Source: an uncultured Lachnospiraceae bacterium (GTDB lineage Bacteria; Bacillota; Clostridia; Lachnospirales; Lachnospiraceae). Taken from it: DNA of 64,000 bases. Every line of letters begins with the position of its first letter. Position 1 is the first letter of the stretch. Below the pieces are notes generated by a model that was given only the letters and a program-made list of their open reading frames with translations, did not search any database and was not told where the DNA came from. The stretch lies in the NCBI GenBank assembly GCA_905201915.1, contig CAJKQE010000001.1:1-64000 (forward strand). The letters are read 5' to 3'. A program made the translations under genes and the position numbers. Shown in pieces: positions 45,010-53,311 of the stretch.

Positions 45010-46200
45010 ATGAATCATAATTTTAAATGGAAAAATAACGGACGTACAAAGATAATGATTGGATGTGGTACTCGTCCGGAAATCATTCGATTAGCGGCTG
45101 TTATTAGAAGATGTCGTGAGTATTTTGATACATGTGTTGTTTATTACAATCAGAACTGGGACAAGAATCTTTCCACAGTATTCTGGGAAGATTTTGAATT
45201 AAAGAACAACGAAGGCGAGTTTGGTCCAGATATTCTTGTACCTGTTGTAGGAGAAAATCTTGGTGTAACTTGCGGAAACATTCTTGGTAGAAGTTATGAA
45301 CTTTTAAGTGAATTACAGCCAGATGGATACCTTGTATTAGGTGATACAAACAGTTGTCTTTCAGCAATCTCTGCAAAGCGATTACATATTCCGTTATTCC
45401 ACATGGAAGCTGGAAATAGATGTAAAGATGAATGTCTTCCAGAGGAAACAAATAGAAGAATCGTAGACGTAATTTCAGATGTAAATTTATGCTATTCAGA
45501 ATTTGCACGTAAATATCTTGCAGATACAGGACTTCCAAAAGAGAGAACCTATATGACAGGTTCTCCAATGGCAGAGGTACTTCGTGGAAATCTTGAGAAG
45601 ATTCAAGCATCTGATGTATTACAGCGTATGGGATTGGAAAAAGATAAATATATTTTATTATCTGCTCACCGTGAAGAAAACATTGATACAGAGAAAAACT
45701 TTACCAGTCTTTTCACAGCAATTAATGCGTTAGCAGAAAAGTATGATATGCCAATTCTTTACTCTTGTCATCCAAGAAGTAAACAGAGATTAGAAAAGAG
45801 TGGATTCAAACTTGATCCAAGAGTACGAGTAAATGAACCACTTGGCTTCAATGACTATAACTGTTTACAGATGAACGCATTAGCAATTGTAAGTGATAGT
45901 GGAACACTTCCAGAGGAAAGTAGCTTCTATTTGTCTATTGGACATCCAATTGCAGCTGTATGTATTCGTACATCTACGGAACGTCCGGAAGCATTAGAAG
46001 CAGGAGATTTTATTCTTGCAGGTATTACAACAAAGGAACTTTTAAATGCCACAGATATGGCTATTGAAATGAAACAACAAGGTGTTCTTGGTAAACCATG
46101 TCCTGATTATGTAGATGAAACAGTTTCTATGAAAGTAGTAAGAATTATTCAGGGGTATGTAAATGTAGTCAATAAGATGGTCTGGAGAAAAGAACAGTAA
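45010..46200 (+). CDS. fnlC: UDP-GlcNAc 2-epimerase family, FnlC/CapG type
   Basis: 396 aa from ATG 45010, just after the fnlA stop with GAGGAG upstream. Motifs: GCGTRPEIIRLAAVIRR, GDTNSCLSAI, HMEAGNRCKDECLPEETNRRIVD, SAHREENIDTEKNF and SDSGTLPEESSFY. In the L-FucNAc route this enzyme performs the final C2 epimerisation to UDP-L-FucNAc. Confidence 0.87.
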   Translation: MNHNFKWKNNGRTKIMIGCGTRPEIIRLAAVIRRCREYFDTCVVYYNQNWDKNLSTVFWEDFELKNNEGEFGPDILVPVVGENLGVTCGNILGRSYELLSELQPDGYLVLGDTNSCLSAISAKRLHIPLFHMEAGNRCKDECLPEETNRRIVDVISDVNLCYSEFARKYLADTGLPKERTYMTGSPMAEVLRGNLEKIQASDVLQRMGLEKDKYILLSAHREENIDTEKNFTSLFTAINALAEKYDMPILYSCHPRSKQRLEKSGFKLDPRVRVNEPLGFNDYNCLQMNALAIVSDSGTLPEESSFYLSIGHPIAAVCIRTSTERPEALEAGDFILAGITTKELLNATDMAIEMKQQGVLGKPCPDYVDETVSMKVVRIIQGYVNVVNKMVWRKEQ

Positions 46201-46221
46201 AAAACAAGTGGAGGAACTGAG

Positions 46222-47424
46222 ATGAAAATTTTAGTTACTGGAGCAAAGGGGATGGTAGGAACAGCCCTTTGCAATAATTTGAAAAACATCAGAGATGGAA
46301 AGAATAAAACAAGACCAGGGATTACTGTAGATGAAATTTATGAATATGACATTAACAGTACAGAAGCAGAATTAGACGAATATTGCTCAAAAGCAGATTT
46401 TGTATTCAACCTTGCAGGGGTAAACCGTCCGGAAAATCCAGAAGACTTTATGAATGGTAATTTTGGATTCGCTTCACAGATTCTTGATACATTGAAGAAG
46501 CACAATAATAAAGCCGGAATTATGCTTTCTTCTTCTGTTCAGGCAACATTGGCAGGAAGATTTGGGAATTCTGAGTACGGAAGAAGTAAAAAAGCAGGAG
46601 AAGAACTCTTTTTCCAGTATGGAGAAGAAACAGATGCACCTGTATATGTATACCGATTTGTAAACCTTATGGGGCATTCCAGACCGAAATATAATTCTGC
46701 AATTTCTACATTCTGTTGGGCAGTTGCTAATGATGAAGAGTTTACAGTAAACGATAGAAGCACAGAATTGGAAGTTCTTTATATTGATGACCTTATAGAA
46801 GGAATGTTTGATTTATTGGAAGGAAAAGAGCAGCACTGTGAATTCGATGGTGTAGAAACAGTGCTGAAAGAAGATGGAAGATATTGTTGTGTTCCTGTTA
46901 CACACAAGGTTACACTAGGTGAAATTGTTGATTTGTTGGAACAGTTTAAAAACCAGCCAATGGACTTAATGATGCCAAAATGTCCGGATGGTTCCTTTGC
47001 AAAGAAGTTATTTAGTCTCTATTTAACATATCTTCCAATTGAGAAGTTTAAATATGCTATGAAGATGAATTGCGATAACCGTGGTTCATTTACAGAGTTA
47101 GTACATACGGCTGACTGTGGACAGATAAGCATTAATATTAGTAAACCTGGTATTACAAAAGGAGAACACTGGCATAACAGTAAGTGGGAACAGTTTATCG
47201 TTGTCCATGGTCATGGATTGATTCAGGAAAGAAATATTAATACGGGAGAAATGGTGGAATTCGAAGTAAGTGGAGATAAAATTGAAGCAATCTACATGAT
47301 TCCCGGCTGGACACATAACATTATTAACCTTTCCGATACAGAAGACCTTGTTACGGTTATGACTTGCAATGAGATTTTTGACCCAAATCATCCAGATACA
47401 TTTTTTGAGAAGGTGAAAGAATGA
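46222..47424 (+). CDS. capF: Bifunctional SDR/cupin reductase, FnlB/CapF type
   Basis: 400 aa. N-terminal SDR (ILVTGAKGMVGTALCNNL; SSSVQATLAGRFGNSEYGRSKKAGEELF) and a C-terminal cupin (about 270-400; GITKGEHWHNSKWEQFIVVHGHG). This combination is diagnostic of CapF, which epimerises at C3 and reduces C4 of the keto intermediate on the way to UDP-L-FucNAc. With fnlA and fnlC it completes the pathway. Confidence 0.9.
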   Translation: MKILVTGAKGMVGTALCNNLKNIRDGKNKTRPGITVDEIYEYDINSTEAELDEYCSKADFVFNLAGVNRPENPEDFMNGNFGFASQILDTLKKHNNKAGIMLSSSVQATLAGRFGNSEYGRSKKAGEELFFQYGEETDAPVYVYRFVNLMGHSRPKYNSAISTFCWAVANDEEFTVNDRSTELEVLYIDDLIEGMFDLLEGKEQHCEFDGVETVLKEDGRYCCVPVTHKVTLGEIVDLLEQFKNQPMDLMMPKCPDGSFAKKLFSLYLTYLPIEKFKYAMKMNCDNRGSFTELVHTADCGQISINISKPGITKGEHWHNSKWEQFIVVHGHGLIQERNINTGEMVEFEVSGDKIEAIYMIPGWTHNIINLSDTEDLVTVMTCNEIFDPNHPDTFFEKVKE

Positions 47425-47930
47425 GATTGATTATTCTAGGTGCCGGAGGCCATGGCAAGGTAGTGGCGGATCTTGCAGAACAAACAGGAAAATATGATGC
47501 TGTTTATTTTTTAGATGATGCCTCTAATGACTCTCGTGTAATTGGAATATGTAATGATTTTGAAAAATTCAATACACCGGATACAGAGATGTATCCGGCG
47601 TTTGGCAATAACACAGCCAGAATAGAGTGGGAAGATAAAATAAAAGGAGCAGGGATTAAGCTGGCAAAGATTATTCATCCATTGGCTTATGTAAGTCCTA
47701 GAGCCCAAATTGCTGATGGTTGTGTAATTATGCCATACGCAGTTGTGAATACAGGTACAGTGCTGAATAAAGCCTGCATTGTGAATGTGGGTGCACTTAT
47801 AGATCATGATTGTATTTTAGAAGAAGGATGCCATATTGCGCCTGGTGGTATTGTCAAAGGTGAAAATCATCTTCAAAAAGGAACAAAAGTAGATTCAGGT
47901 GAAGTGGTGCCGTTACAGTTTTATCGTTAG
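47421..47930 (+). CDS. PglD/NeuD-type sugar acyltransferase, short
   Basis: 169 aa. N-terminal Rossmann-like PglD domain (LIILGAGGHGKVVADLAEQTG) and a left-handed beta-helix with NVGALIDHDCILEEGCHIAPGG. The His-Glu pair and CoA-binding coil region are present, but the protein ends about 40 residues earlier than most PglD proteins. It overlaps capF by 4 bases. It would acetylate an amino or hydroxyl group of a nucleotide sugar. Confidence 0.75.
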   Translation: MRLIILGAGGHGKVVADLAEQTGKYDAVYFLDDASNDSRVIGICNDFEKFNTPDTEMYPAFGNNTARIEWEDKIKGAGIKLAKIIHPLAYVSPRAQIADGCVIMPYAVVNTGTVLNKACIVNVGALIDHDCILEEGCHIAPGGIVKGENHLQKGTKVDSGEVVPLQFYR

Positions 47931-48008
47931 TTTAGATAATTTGAAAAGAAAGTATATAGATAAAGATTTTGAGTTACGTTTTATAGAGAATAATGAGGTG
48001 GATGAAGG

Positions 48009-49379
48009 ATGAGCAAAAAGTGGAAAATTCCATTTTCTATTTTAAAATTTGTTAATATTATATTACTATTTTTGCCATTTGCAGTTTGTTGGTATGAATA
48101 TTATGAACCCAAAACATTGACTGCAAATTCAAAGCAAGTATCAGCAATATTGTTTTTTTTACTGATAGTTATCAGCTATGTGATTTGTTTTAAGCTGGAT
48201 GCTTTTCGGATTTCCGTTTTGCAGATTCGTGATATTTTTTTCAGTCAGGTTCTTGCAATCGGTTTTACAGATGTAATTGCATATATATTGATTTGGATGT
48301 TATCAATTCATATGCCAAAGATTTTACCGGGATTTTTGTGCTTTGTTTCTCAGTGTATTGTTGCTCTAATATGGAGCTTTGCAGTCCATCGATATTACTT
48401 CTGGACACATGAACCATTACCATCTGTAGTAATATATGATGTTCGTCATGGAATGGAAGATTTGATTCAAGAATATGGACTTCAAAAAAGATTTAAAATC
48501 ATAGGAACATATCCAGTGGAAGATGTCCTGGAGCATTTTGAATATCTAAAGGATGCAAAAGCAGCTTTTATTTGTGGTGTTCACAGCCATGACAGAAATA
48601 TTATTTTAAAGCATTGTATTTATAATAAGATTAAAGTATTTCAGATTCCACGTGTCGGAGATGTAATGATGAGTGGGGCAGAAAAAATACATATGCTTCA
48701 TCTGCCAATTTTAAAATCACAGTATCAGGATATGCCCATTGAGACGAGAGCTATAAAGAGATTGATAGATATTATAATTTCCGGTACAGCATTAGTTGTA
48801 TTATCACCAATTATGCTCGTAGTTACACTTCTTGTAAAATCAGATGGTGGCCCTGCATTTTATAAACAAAAGCGTTTGACACAGGGAAACAGAGTATTTG
48901 AAATTATTAAGTTCCGTAGTATGAGAGTGGATGCAGAGAAATTAAGTGGTCCAGTATTGTCAGCGGGAGAAGATGATCCTCGTATTACGAAAGTGGGAAG
49001 ATTTATCAGAGCATGTCGTCTTGATGAACTTCCACAGCTGATTAATATTTTAAAGGGTGATATGAGCATCGTAGGACCAAGACCAGAACGTCCGGAGATT
49101 GCAGCAGAAATTCAGAAAACGATGCCGGAGTTTCAGCTAAGAACTCAGGTGAAAGCAGGATTAACAGGCTATGCTCAGGTTTACGGTAAGTATAATACAA
49201 CTTTTTATGATAAGCTTTTGATGGATTTAACGTATATTGCAAAACCAAGTATAGTAGAAGATTTGGCGATTATGCTGGCTACTGTTAAAATTCTCTTTAG
49301 TAAAGAAAGTACAGAAGGTGTTGGTAAAGAGCAGCCAATGATGATGTATGAAGAACATAGAAAAGATAATAGTCGGTAA
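48009..49379 (+). CDS. Initiating phosphoglycosyltransferase, polyisoprenyl type
   Basis: 456 aa. Four N-terminal membrane helices (about 10-125), a Rossmann-like domain, a re-entrant/membrane helix (about 245-275) and the catalytic domain with KRLIDIIISGTALVVLSPIM, FYKQKRLTQGNRVFEIIKFRSM, CRLDELPQLINILKGDMSIVGPRPERPE (DE motif) and GLTGYAQVYG. It transfers a sugar-1-phosphate to undecaprenyl phosphate, starting the repeat unit. It sits at the end of the locus. Confidence 0.9.
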   Translation: MSKKWKIPFSILKFVNIILLFLPFAVCWYEYYEPKTLTANSKQVSAILFFLLIVISYVICFKLDAFRISVLQIRDIFFSQVLAIGFTDVIAYILIWMLSIHMPKILPGFLCFVSQCIVALIWSFAVHRYYFWTHEPLPSVVIYDVRHGMEDLIQEYGLQKRFKIIGTYPVEDVLEHFEYLKDAKAAFICGVHSHDRNIILKHCIYNKIKVFQIPRVGDVMMSGAEKIHMLHLPILKSQYQDMPIETRAIKRLIDIIISGTALVVLSPIMLVVTLLVKSDGGPAFYKQKRLTQGNRVFEIIKFRSMRVDAEKLSGPVLSAGEDDPRITKVGRFIRACRLDELPQLINILKGDMSIVGPRPERPEIAAEIQKTMPEFQLRTQVKAGLTGYAQVYGKYNTTFYDKLLMDLTYIAKPSIVEDLAIMLATVKILFSKESTEGVGKEQPMMMYEEHRKDNSR

Positions 49380-49441
49380 TTTTGTGCTTACGGTATTCCG
49401 GTGCCGGATTATGTAGATAGATTAAGTAGGGGAACAATAGT

Positions 49442-49475
49442 GGCGGCTGTAAAAGCAGCCGCCTAAAATTATTAT
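49442..49475 (+). terminator. Terminator of the capsule locus
   Basis: GGCGGCTG pairs with CAGCCGCC with a 6-base loop, followed by TAAAATTATTATT. The T run is interrupted but the stem is strong, and the strand sense of genes reverses after it. Confidence 0.65.
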
Positions 49476-49534
49476 TAAGAGGTAAACGCAAAATAGCGAG
49501 TACTTGTTCAAAATCATCCGATGTGAGATAATAG

Positions 49535-49938
49535 CTAACTCTTTTCCTCTGTTTTCTGGTCATTTATCATTGCTACAATATTCATTGCAGGTAATACAAT
49601 TGGTGTCATTCCCGGTTGGGTAGTTATACTGGAAATATAACTTCTTATATATGGAAACATAATAGCTATAGTGTTTTTTTCTAAGAGATCTTTGTTTTCC
49701 TGTTTTGTACTGAAGATTGATCTTCCTTTTACGTTTACATATATTGTTTCATTTACATCAGATACTGTTGTTGATAAAAAGACTTCATATTGTTCTTGGT
49801 CAAGTTTAGTCAACTGATGTTCGAATTGGACACCTAGCTCTAAGTCTTCTAGTGCAACACTTTTTTTCTAAAAGTGCTTTCTATAATTTCAATTTTCTCC
49901 AAAACTAAAGAACTTTCATATTTAGATTTAACTTTCAT
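49535..49938 (-). pseudogene. SecB-like chaperone gene with frameshift
   Basis: From ATG 49938 (TAGGAG upstream, overlapping the previous stop) the reading gives MKVKSKYESSLVLEKIEIIESTFRKK-type start and then stops after a run of seven A (49867-49861). With one more A the frame continues into VALEDLELGVQFEHQL and then to the end at 49535 with FPYIRSYISSITTQPGMTPIVLPAMNI, the signature of SecB-like chaperones (SecB FPYIR...GFP-PVN region). About 134 aa when repaired. It is the third gene of the leftward toxin-like operon. The homopolymer could also allow slippage or reflect a sequence error. Confidence 0.7.
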
Positions 49939-49947
49939 ACTTTTCTC

Positions 49948-50187
49948 CTAACATGCAACAGCAAGACTTTCTTGGAAATAATATGCTGAAGAAATTGTGT
50001 CTGCATCAAGTTTAGCACTTGAATAATCGAAATATGCCTGACATGGTGCGAAAACATGATTTACATCTTCCAGTGTAATAGCATGCATACTATTACCATT
50101 TTTAATCATAGGTTTATTTACGGTTTTACTTAATTCAACGTCGTATTTCTCACATAGGGAAAAAAATAAATCTTTGTTAAACATCAT
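49948..50187 (-). CDS. 79-aa protein between toxin-like and SecB-like genes
   Basis: 79 aa, starts MMFNKDLFFSLCEKYDVEL and ends FQESLAVAC. AAGAGGTGAT precedes it. Its ATG overlaps the TGA of the upstream toxin-like gene (ATGA), and its TAG overlaps the ribosome site of the SecB-like gene. It is not recognised as a family and has no HTH signature that I can see. By position it is the candidate antitoxin of a toxin-antitoxin-chaperone set, with the hydrophobic C terminus a possible SecB contact. This is inference. Confidence 0.6.
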   Translation of the reverse strand: MMFNKDLFFSLCEKYDVELSKTVNKPMIKNGNSMHAITLEDVNHVFAPCQAYFDYSSAKLDADTISSAYYFQESLAVAC

Positions 50188-50771
50188 ATCACCTCTTCTT
50201 TCTCATTATATACCAATTTTGTTGATTTAATGCAATTTTTTTGTGAAACACAAATTTGTCTTTCGTTAAATTGTATTCCAATAATATTCATTATTTTCTT
50301 TTGTGGTTTTTTGTCTCTAGAATTACGTTTTGTTGTGTATCCTGCAATATCTTTTCTAAAAGTCCCAATAATAACCGATATTCCCTTTGTTTATTTATAA
50401 TAGTCAAAACATACGGCTCGAAAAATTTTTTCTTCAAATATAGGCATTTTTTCTGGACATTCTTTTTGTATATCTTCAAGTAAGTGTAGGATTTCTGTCA
50501 TGAATGCGTCTAATTGATGATTATCATCCAGATTTAGTACAACGTCATCTGTTGCCTCGATAAGTGATTCAAAAACAATACTGCCACAATTATTATTTTG
50601 GGAAGATATTGTTTTTGCCCACCATAGGGATTTTTCTTAATCATCAAAAAAGTATATGCCTTGTCCGAGCCAGTGATCATCTCGATATTTAGATTTATCA
50701 GGGTCAAAACCTTCAGTTTCGATACTATATTGGTACTTTGAGCAAATACCATGATATCCTAACTCTTTCAT
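50184..50771 (-). pseudogene. ADP-ribosyltransferase-like toxin with two in-frame TAA codons
   Basis: ATG 50771 to TGA 50184 is one continuous frame of 195 codons, apart from TAA at codon 45 (50639-50637) and codon 127 (50393-50391). The reading begins MKELGYHGICSKYQ, then HWLGQGIYFFDD, stop, EKSLWWAKTIS, SIVFESLIEATDDVVLNLDD, EEKIFRAVCFDYYK, stop, TKGISVIIGTFRKDIAGY. YHG plus GQGIYF(F)-x-WWAK resembles the DUF3990/ADP-ribosyltransferase fold (His and Tyr of an H-Y-x triad). The true stop overlaps the next ATG, which confirms the frame. Promoter intact. Confidence 0.65.
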
Positions 50772-50843
50772 TTTTTGCTCTTTCTTGATAATAATTTTTT
50801 ATAATTCCTTTATTAATCAGGAGTTCAGCTTTTGTATGTAAAA

Positions 50844-50872
50844 ATTTTATCATAGATGTATTAAAAATACAA
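50844..50872 (-). promoter_or_regulatory. Promoter of the toxin-like operon
   Basis: Read leftward: TTGTAT (50872-50867), a 17-base spacer and TAAAAT (50849-50844). It predicts a leader of about 65 bases before ATG 50771. Confidence 0.55.
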
Positions 50873-50926
50873 CGACCATTCTTATGCTACATTTAGATAA
50901 TATATGATAATTAAGAATATTTTTAT

Positions 50927-50956
50927 TTGTATCTTACCTCCGCCATCTGGTACAAT
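50927..50956 (+). promoter_or_regulatory. Promoter of Rpn copy 1
   Basis: TTGTAT, an 18-base spacer and TACAAT; the same arrangement is at 52188-52217 before copy 2. Confidence 0.55.
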
Positions 50957-50991
50957 AAAACTGTGATAAATGAACAGACAGGAGTGGTCAA

Positions 50992-51960
50992 ATAGCAGGA
51001 AGAAATGCCCAAAAGGCAGACGTAATCTTAAAAGACTTCTGGCGCCAGAATGAACGCTTCGCAGATTTGTTCAATGCAGTCATATTTCGTGGAAAGCAGA
51101 TAATCAAGCCAGAGGATTTGACAGAACGGGATACGGATATGTCAGGAATTATCCAATTCAAGGACTATCAGAAAACTTTGGAACGTACCCGTGATGTAGT
51201 GAAGAAAATGGCTTATGGAGTGGAATTTGCAGTTCTGGGAATTGAGTCTCAGCAGAAAATCCACTATGCAATGCCGCTGCGTACCATGTTATATGACAGT
51301 TTGGGCTATCTGAAGGAGTATCAGGAAATCACAAGAATCCGCAAAGCGGAGAGAGGAAAGATGACGGAGGACGAATTCCTTTCTAAAATGCGAAAAGAAG
51401 ATCGTCTTCATCCAATCATCTCAATTGTACTATATTATTCTGAAAAAAGCTGGGATGGGCCTACGTGCCTGAAAGATATGATTGTAGAAATGCCAGAAGA
51501 AATGGAGCGGATTTTTTCAGATTATAAGATGAATCTCGTTCAGATACGAGAGAGCGAGCAATATACGTTTCATAATGAAGAGGTGCGGGCAGTGTTTGAA
51601 ATTTCCCGTGAAATCTTTAATGGAAACTTGGATAAAATCAATGAGAGATACAGAAACCGGGATTTAACACCAGAGCTGATAACGGTAATCGGAAAGATTA
51701 CAGATTCAGCAGAGCTTGTAAGGCAGGGAAAGATTGAGGAGGTGGCAAATATGTGTACTGCTCTTGAAAAATGGGAAAAAGAAAACATAGAGCGAGGAAC
51801 TAAACGTGGCATAGAGATTGGTACAAACAAGGGAATTGCCAAAATGGTGCTCACACTGCTGAACAAAGGCAAGACAGTGGAAGAGACAGCTGATTGGCTG
51901 GATTTGACAGAGGAGTACGTTCGTAAGGTACAAGAAGAATCCCAAGATGAAGTTAAATAA
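50992..51960 (+). pseudogene. Rpn-family nuclease, copy 1, start codon lost
   Basis: 322 codons collinear with copy 2, but the ATG is ATA here (50992-50994) although AGGAGTGG remains upstream. The next possible in-frame start is TTG 51067, which would drop 25 residues and lacks a good site. Contents: the Rpn PD-(D/E)XK core (AYGVEFAVLGIESQQKIHYAMPLRTMLYDSLGYLKEYQEI; VLYYSEKSWDGPTCLKDM) and a C-terminal coiled part with RGIEIGT. Rpn proteins are recombination-promoting nucleases, some with anti-phage function. A strong internal start remains (see 51751). Confidence 0.8.
51751..51960 (+). CDS. Internal C-terminal product of Rpn copy 1 (putative intragenic antitoxin)
   Basis: ATG 51751, in frame with Rpn, is preceded by GAGGAGGTGG with an 8-base spacing, a better site than that of the full gene. 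It would give 69 aa: MCTALEKWEKENIERG, RGIEIGT, a hydrophobic GIAKMVLTLL and a small HTH-like TVEETADWLDLTEEYVRK. In E. coli, Rpn toxins are inhibited by a small C-terminal protein made from an internal start; the same layout is seen here. Because the long form has lost its ATG, this copy may make only the antitoxin. Confidence 0.6.
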   Translation: MCTALEKWEKENIERGTKRGIEIGTNKGIAKMVLTLLNKGKTVEETADWLDLTEEYVRKVQEESQDEVK

Positions 51961-51974
51961 TTTTTATAATCATG

Positions 51975-52004
51975 AAGGCTGCTGCAAGTTTATGTAGTAG
52001 CCTT
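51975..52004 (+). terminator. Terminator-like hairpin after Rpn copy 1
   Basis: AAGGCTGCT pairs with AGTAGCCTT (one wobble). The counterpart after copy 2 is AAGGCTGC/GCAGCCTT at 53260-53289. T runs are weak. Confidence 0.6.
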
Positions 52005-52252
52005 CAATGTCAAATGGCGAGTAGTTTACAGATTTACTAATGCTTTAACTTGTATGTTGTAAGACCGAAGATGGGTTTATTAAGTGGGATAACGGACGGG
52101 CTTGTTTTGTAGATTGTCCAATTGGAAATTTTGCTTTTCAAATATTTCCATATTTTTTCAAGTAATTACTTTTAAGAATATTTTTATTTGTATCTTACCT
52201 CTACCATCTGGTACAATAAAACTGTGATAAATGAACAGATAGGAGTGGTCAA

Positions 52253-53245
52253 ATGGCAGGAAGAAATGCCCAAAAGGCAGATGTAATCCTAAAAGACTTC
52301 TGGCGCCAGAATGAACGCTTCGCAGATTTGTTCAATGCAGTCATATTTCGTGGAAAGCAGATAATCAAGCCAGAGGATTTGACAGAACGGGATACGGATA
52401 TGTCAGGAATTATCCAATTCAAGGACTATCAGAAAACTTTGGAACGTACCCGTGATGTAGTGAAGAAAATGGCTTATGGAGTGGAATTTGCAGTTCTGGG
52501 AATTGAGTCTCAGCAGAAAATCCACTATGCAATGCCGCTGCGTACCATGTTATATGACAGTTTGGGCTATCTGAAGGAGTATCAGGAAATCACAAGAATC
52601 CGCAAAGCGGAGAGAGGAAAGATGACGGAGGACGAATTCCTTTCTAAAATGCGAAAAGAAGATCGTCTTCATCCAATCATCTCAATTGTACTATATTATT
52701 CTGAAAAAAGCTGGGATGGGCCTACGTGCCTGAAAGATATGATTGTAGAAATGCCAGAAGAAATGGAGCGGATTTTTTCAGATTATAAGATGAATCTCGT
52801 TCAGATACGAGAGAGCGAGCAATATACGTTTCATAATGAAGAGGTGCGGGCAGTGTTTGAAATTTCCCGTGAAATCTTTAATGGAAACTTGGATAAAATC
52901 AATGAGAAATACAGAGACCGGGATTTAACACCAGAGCTGATAACAGTAATTGGAAAGATTACGGATTCAGCAGAGCTTGTAAGGCAGGGAAAAATTGAGG
53001 AGGTGGCAAATATGTGTACTGCTCTTGAGAAATGGGAGAAAGAAAACATAGAGCGAGGAACCAAACGTGGCATAGAGATTGGTACAAGCCGCGGAATAGA
53101 GATTGGCACAAACAAGGGGATTGCTAAAATGGTGCTCACACTGCTGAACAAAGGCAAGACAGTGGAAGAGACAGCTGATTGGCTGGATTTGACAGAGGAG
53201 TACGTTCGTAAGGTACAAGAAGAATCCCAAGATGAAGTTAAATAA
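52253..53245 (+). CDS. Rpn-family recombination-promoting nuclease, copy 2
   Basis: 330 aa, intact. N-terminal ADVILKDFWRQNERFADLFNAVIF, the PD-(D/E)XK-like core (about 70-120), the PF04754/PF12784-type segment VLYYSEKSWDGPTCLKDMIVEMP and a C-terminal region with two RGIEIGT units, GIAKMVLTLLNKGKTVEETADWL and EEYVRKVQEES. AGGAGTGG precedes the ATG. The family is often named putative transposase, but no terminal inverted repeats are seen. The repeat region is a known variable spot in this family. Confidence 0.88.
   Translation: MAGRNAQKADVILKDFWRQNERFADLFNAVIFRGKQIIKPEDLTERDTDMSGIIQFKDYQKTLERTRDVVKKMAYGVEFAVLGIESQQKIHYAMPLRTMLYDSLGYLKEYQEITRIRKAERGKMTEDEFLSKMRKEDRLHPIISIVLYYSEKSWDGPTCLKDMIVEMPEEMERIFSDYKMNLVQIRESEQYTFHNEEVRAVFEISREIFNGNLDKINEKYRDRDLTPELITVIGKITDSAELVRQGKIEEVANMCTALEKWEKENIERGTKRGIEIGTSRGIEIGTNKGIAKMVLTLLNKGKTVEETADWLDLTEEYVRKVQEESQDEVK
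53012..53245 (+). CDS. Internal C-terminal product of Rpn copy 2 (putative intragenic antitoxin)
   Basis: ATG 53012, in frame, with GAGGAGGTGG 8 bases upstream. It would give 77 aa, 8 longer than the copy 1 form because of the extra repeat unit. See the entry at 51751 for reasoning. Confidence 0.6.
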   Translation: MCTALEKWEKENIERGTKRGIEIGTSRGIEIGTNKGIAKMVLTLLNKGKTVEETADWLDLTEEYVRKVQEESQDEVK

Positions 53246-53259
53246 TTTTTATAATCATG

Positions 53260-53289
53260 AAGGCTGCTGCAAGTTTATGTGGCAGCCTT
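53260..53289. terminator. Terminator-like hairpin after Rpn copy 2
   Basis: AAGGCTGC pairs with GCAGCCTT and sits between convergent genes (Rpn copy 2 and the nucleotidyltransferase gene). Confidence 0.6.
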
Positions 53290-53311
53290 TATGATAAGAT
53301 AACCGCCTGAT

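Larger units (their letters stand above)
50911..52004 (+). repeat. Tandem duplication, left copy
   Basis: This stretch and 52172-53289 are nearly identical from TTAAGAATATTTTTATTTG through promoter, gene and terminator hairpin. Copy differences are scattered point changes, a lost ATG in this copy and a 24-base insert in the other. The 167 bases between the copies are unrelated. Confidence 0.92.
52172..53289 (+). repeat. Tandem duplication, right copy
   Basis: Second copy of the unit at 50911-52004; it has the intact ATG and an extra RGIEIGTS-encoding 24-base unit. Confidence 0.92.

Noticed and set aside
32048..49379. A bacillosamine (QuiNAc4NAc) pathway from the CapD-type and PglD-type genes
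   Set aside because: No PglE-type aminotransferase is present in the window; the complete UDP-L-FucNAc set is better supported.
50911..53289. The Rpn pair as a classical insertion sequence
   Set aside because: No terminal inverted repeats, target-site duplication or DDE transposase motif; the unit ends at promoter and terminator, as in a gene duplication.
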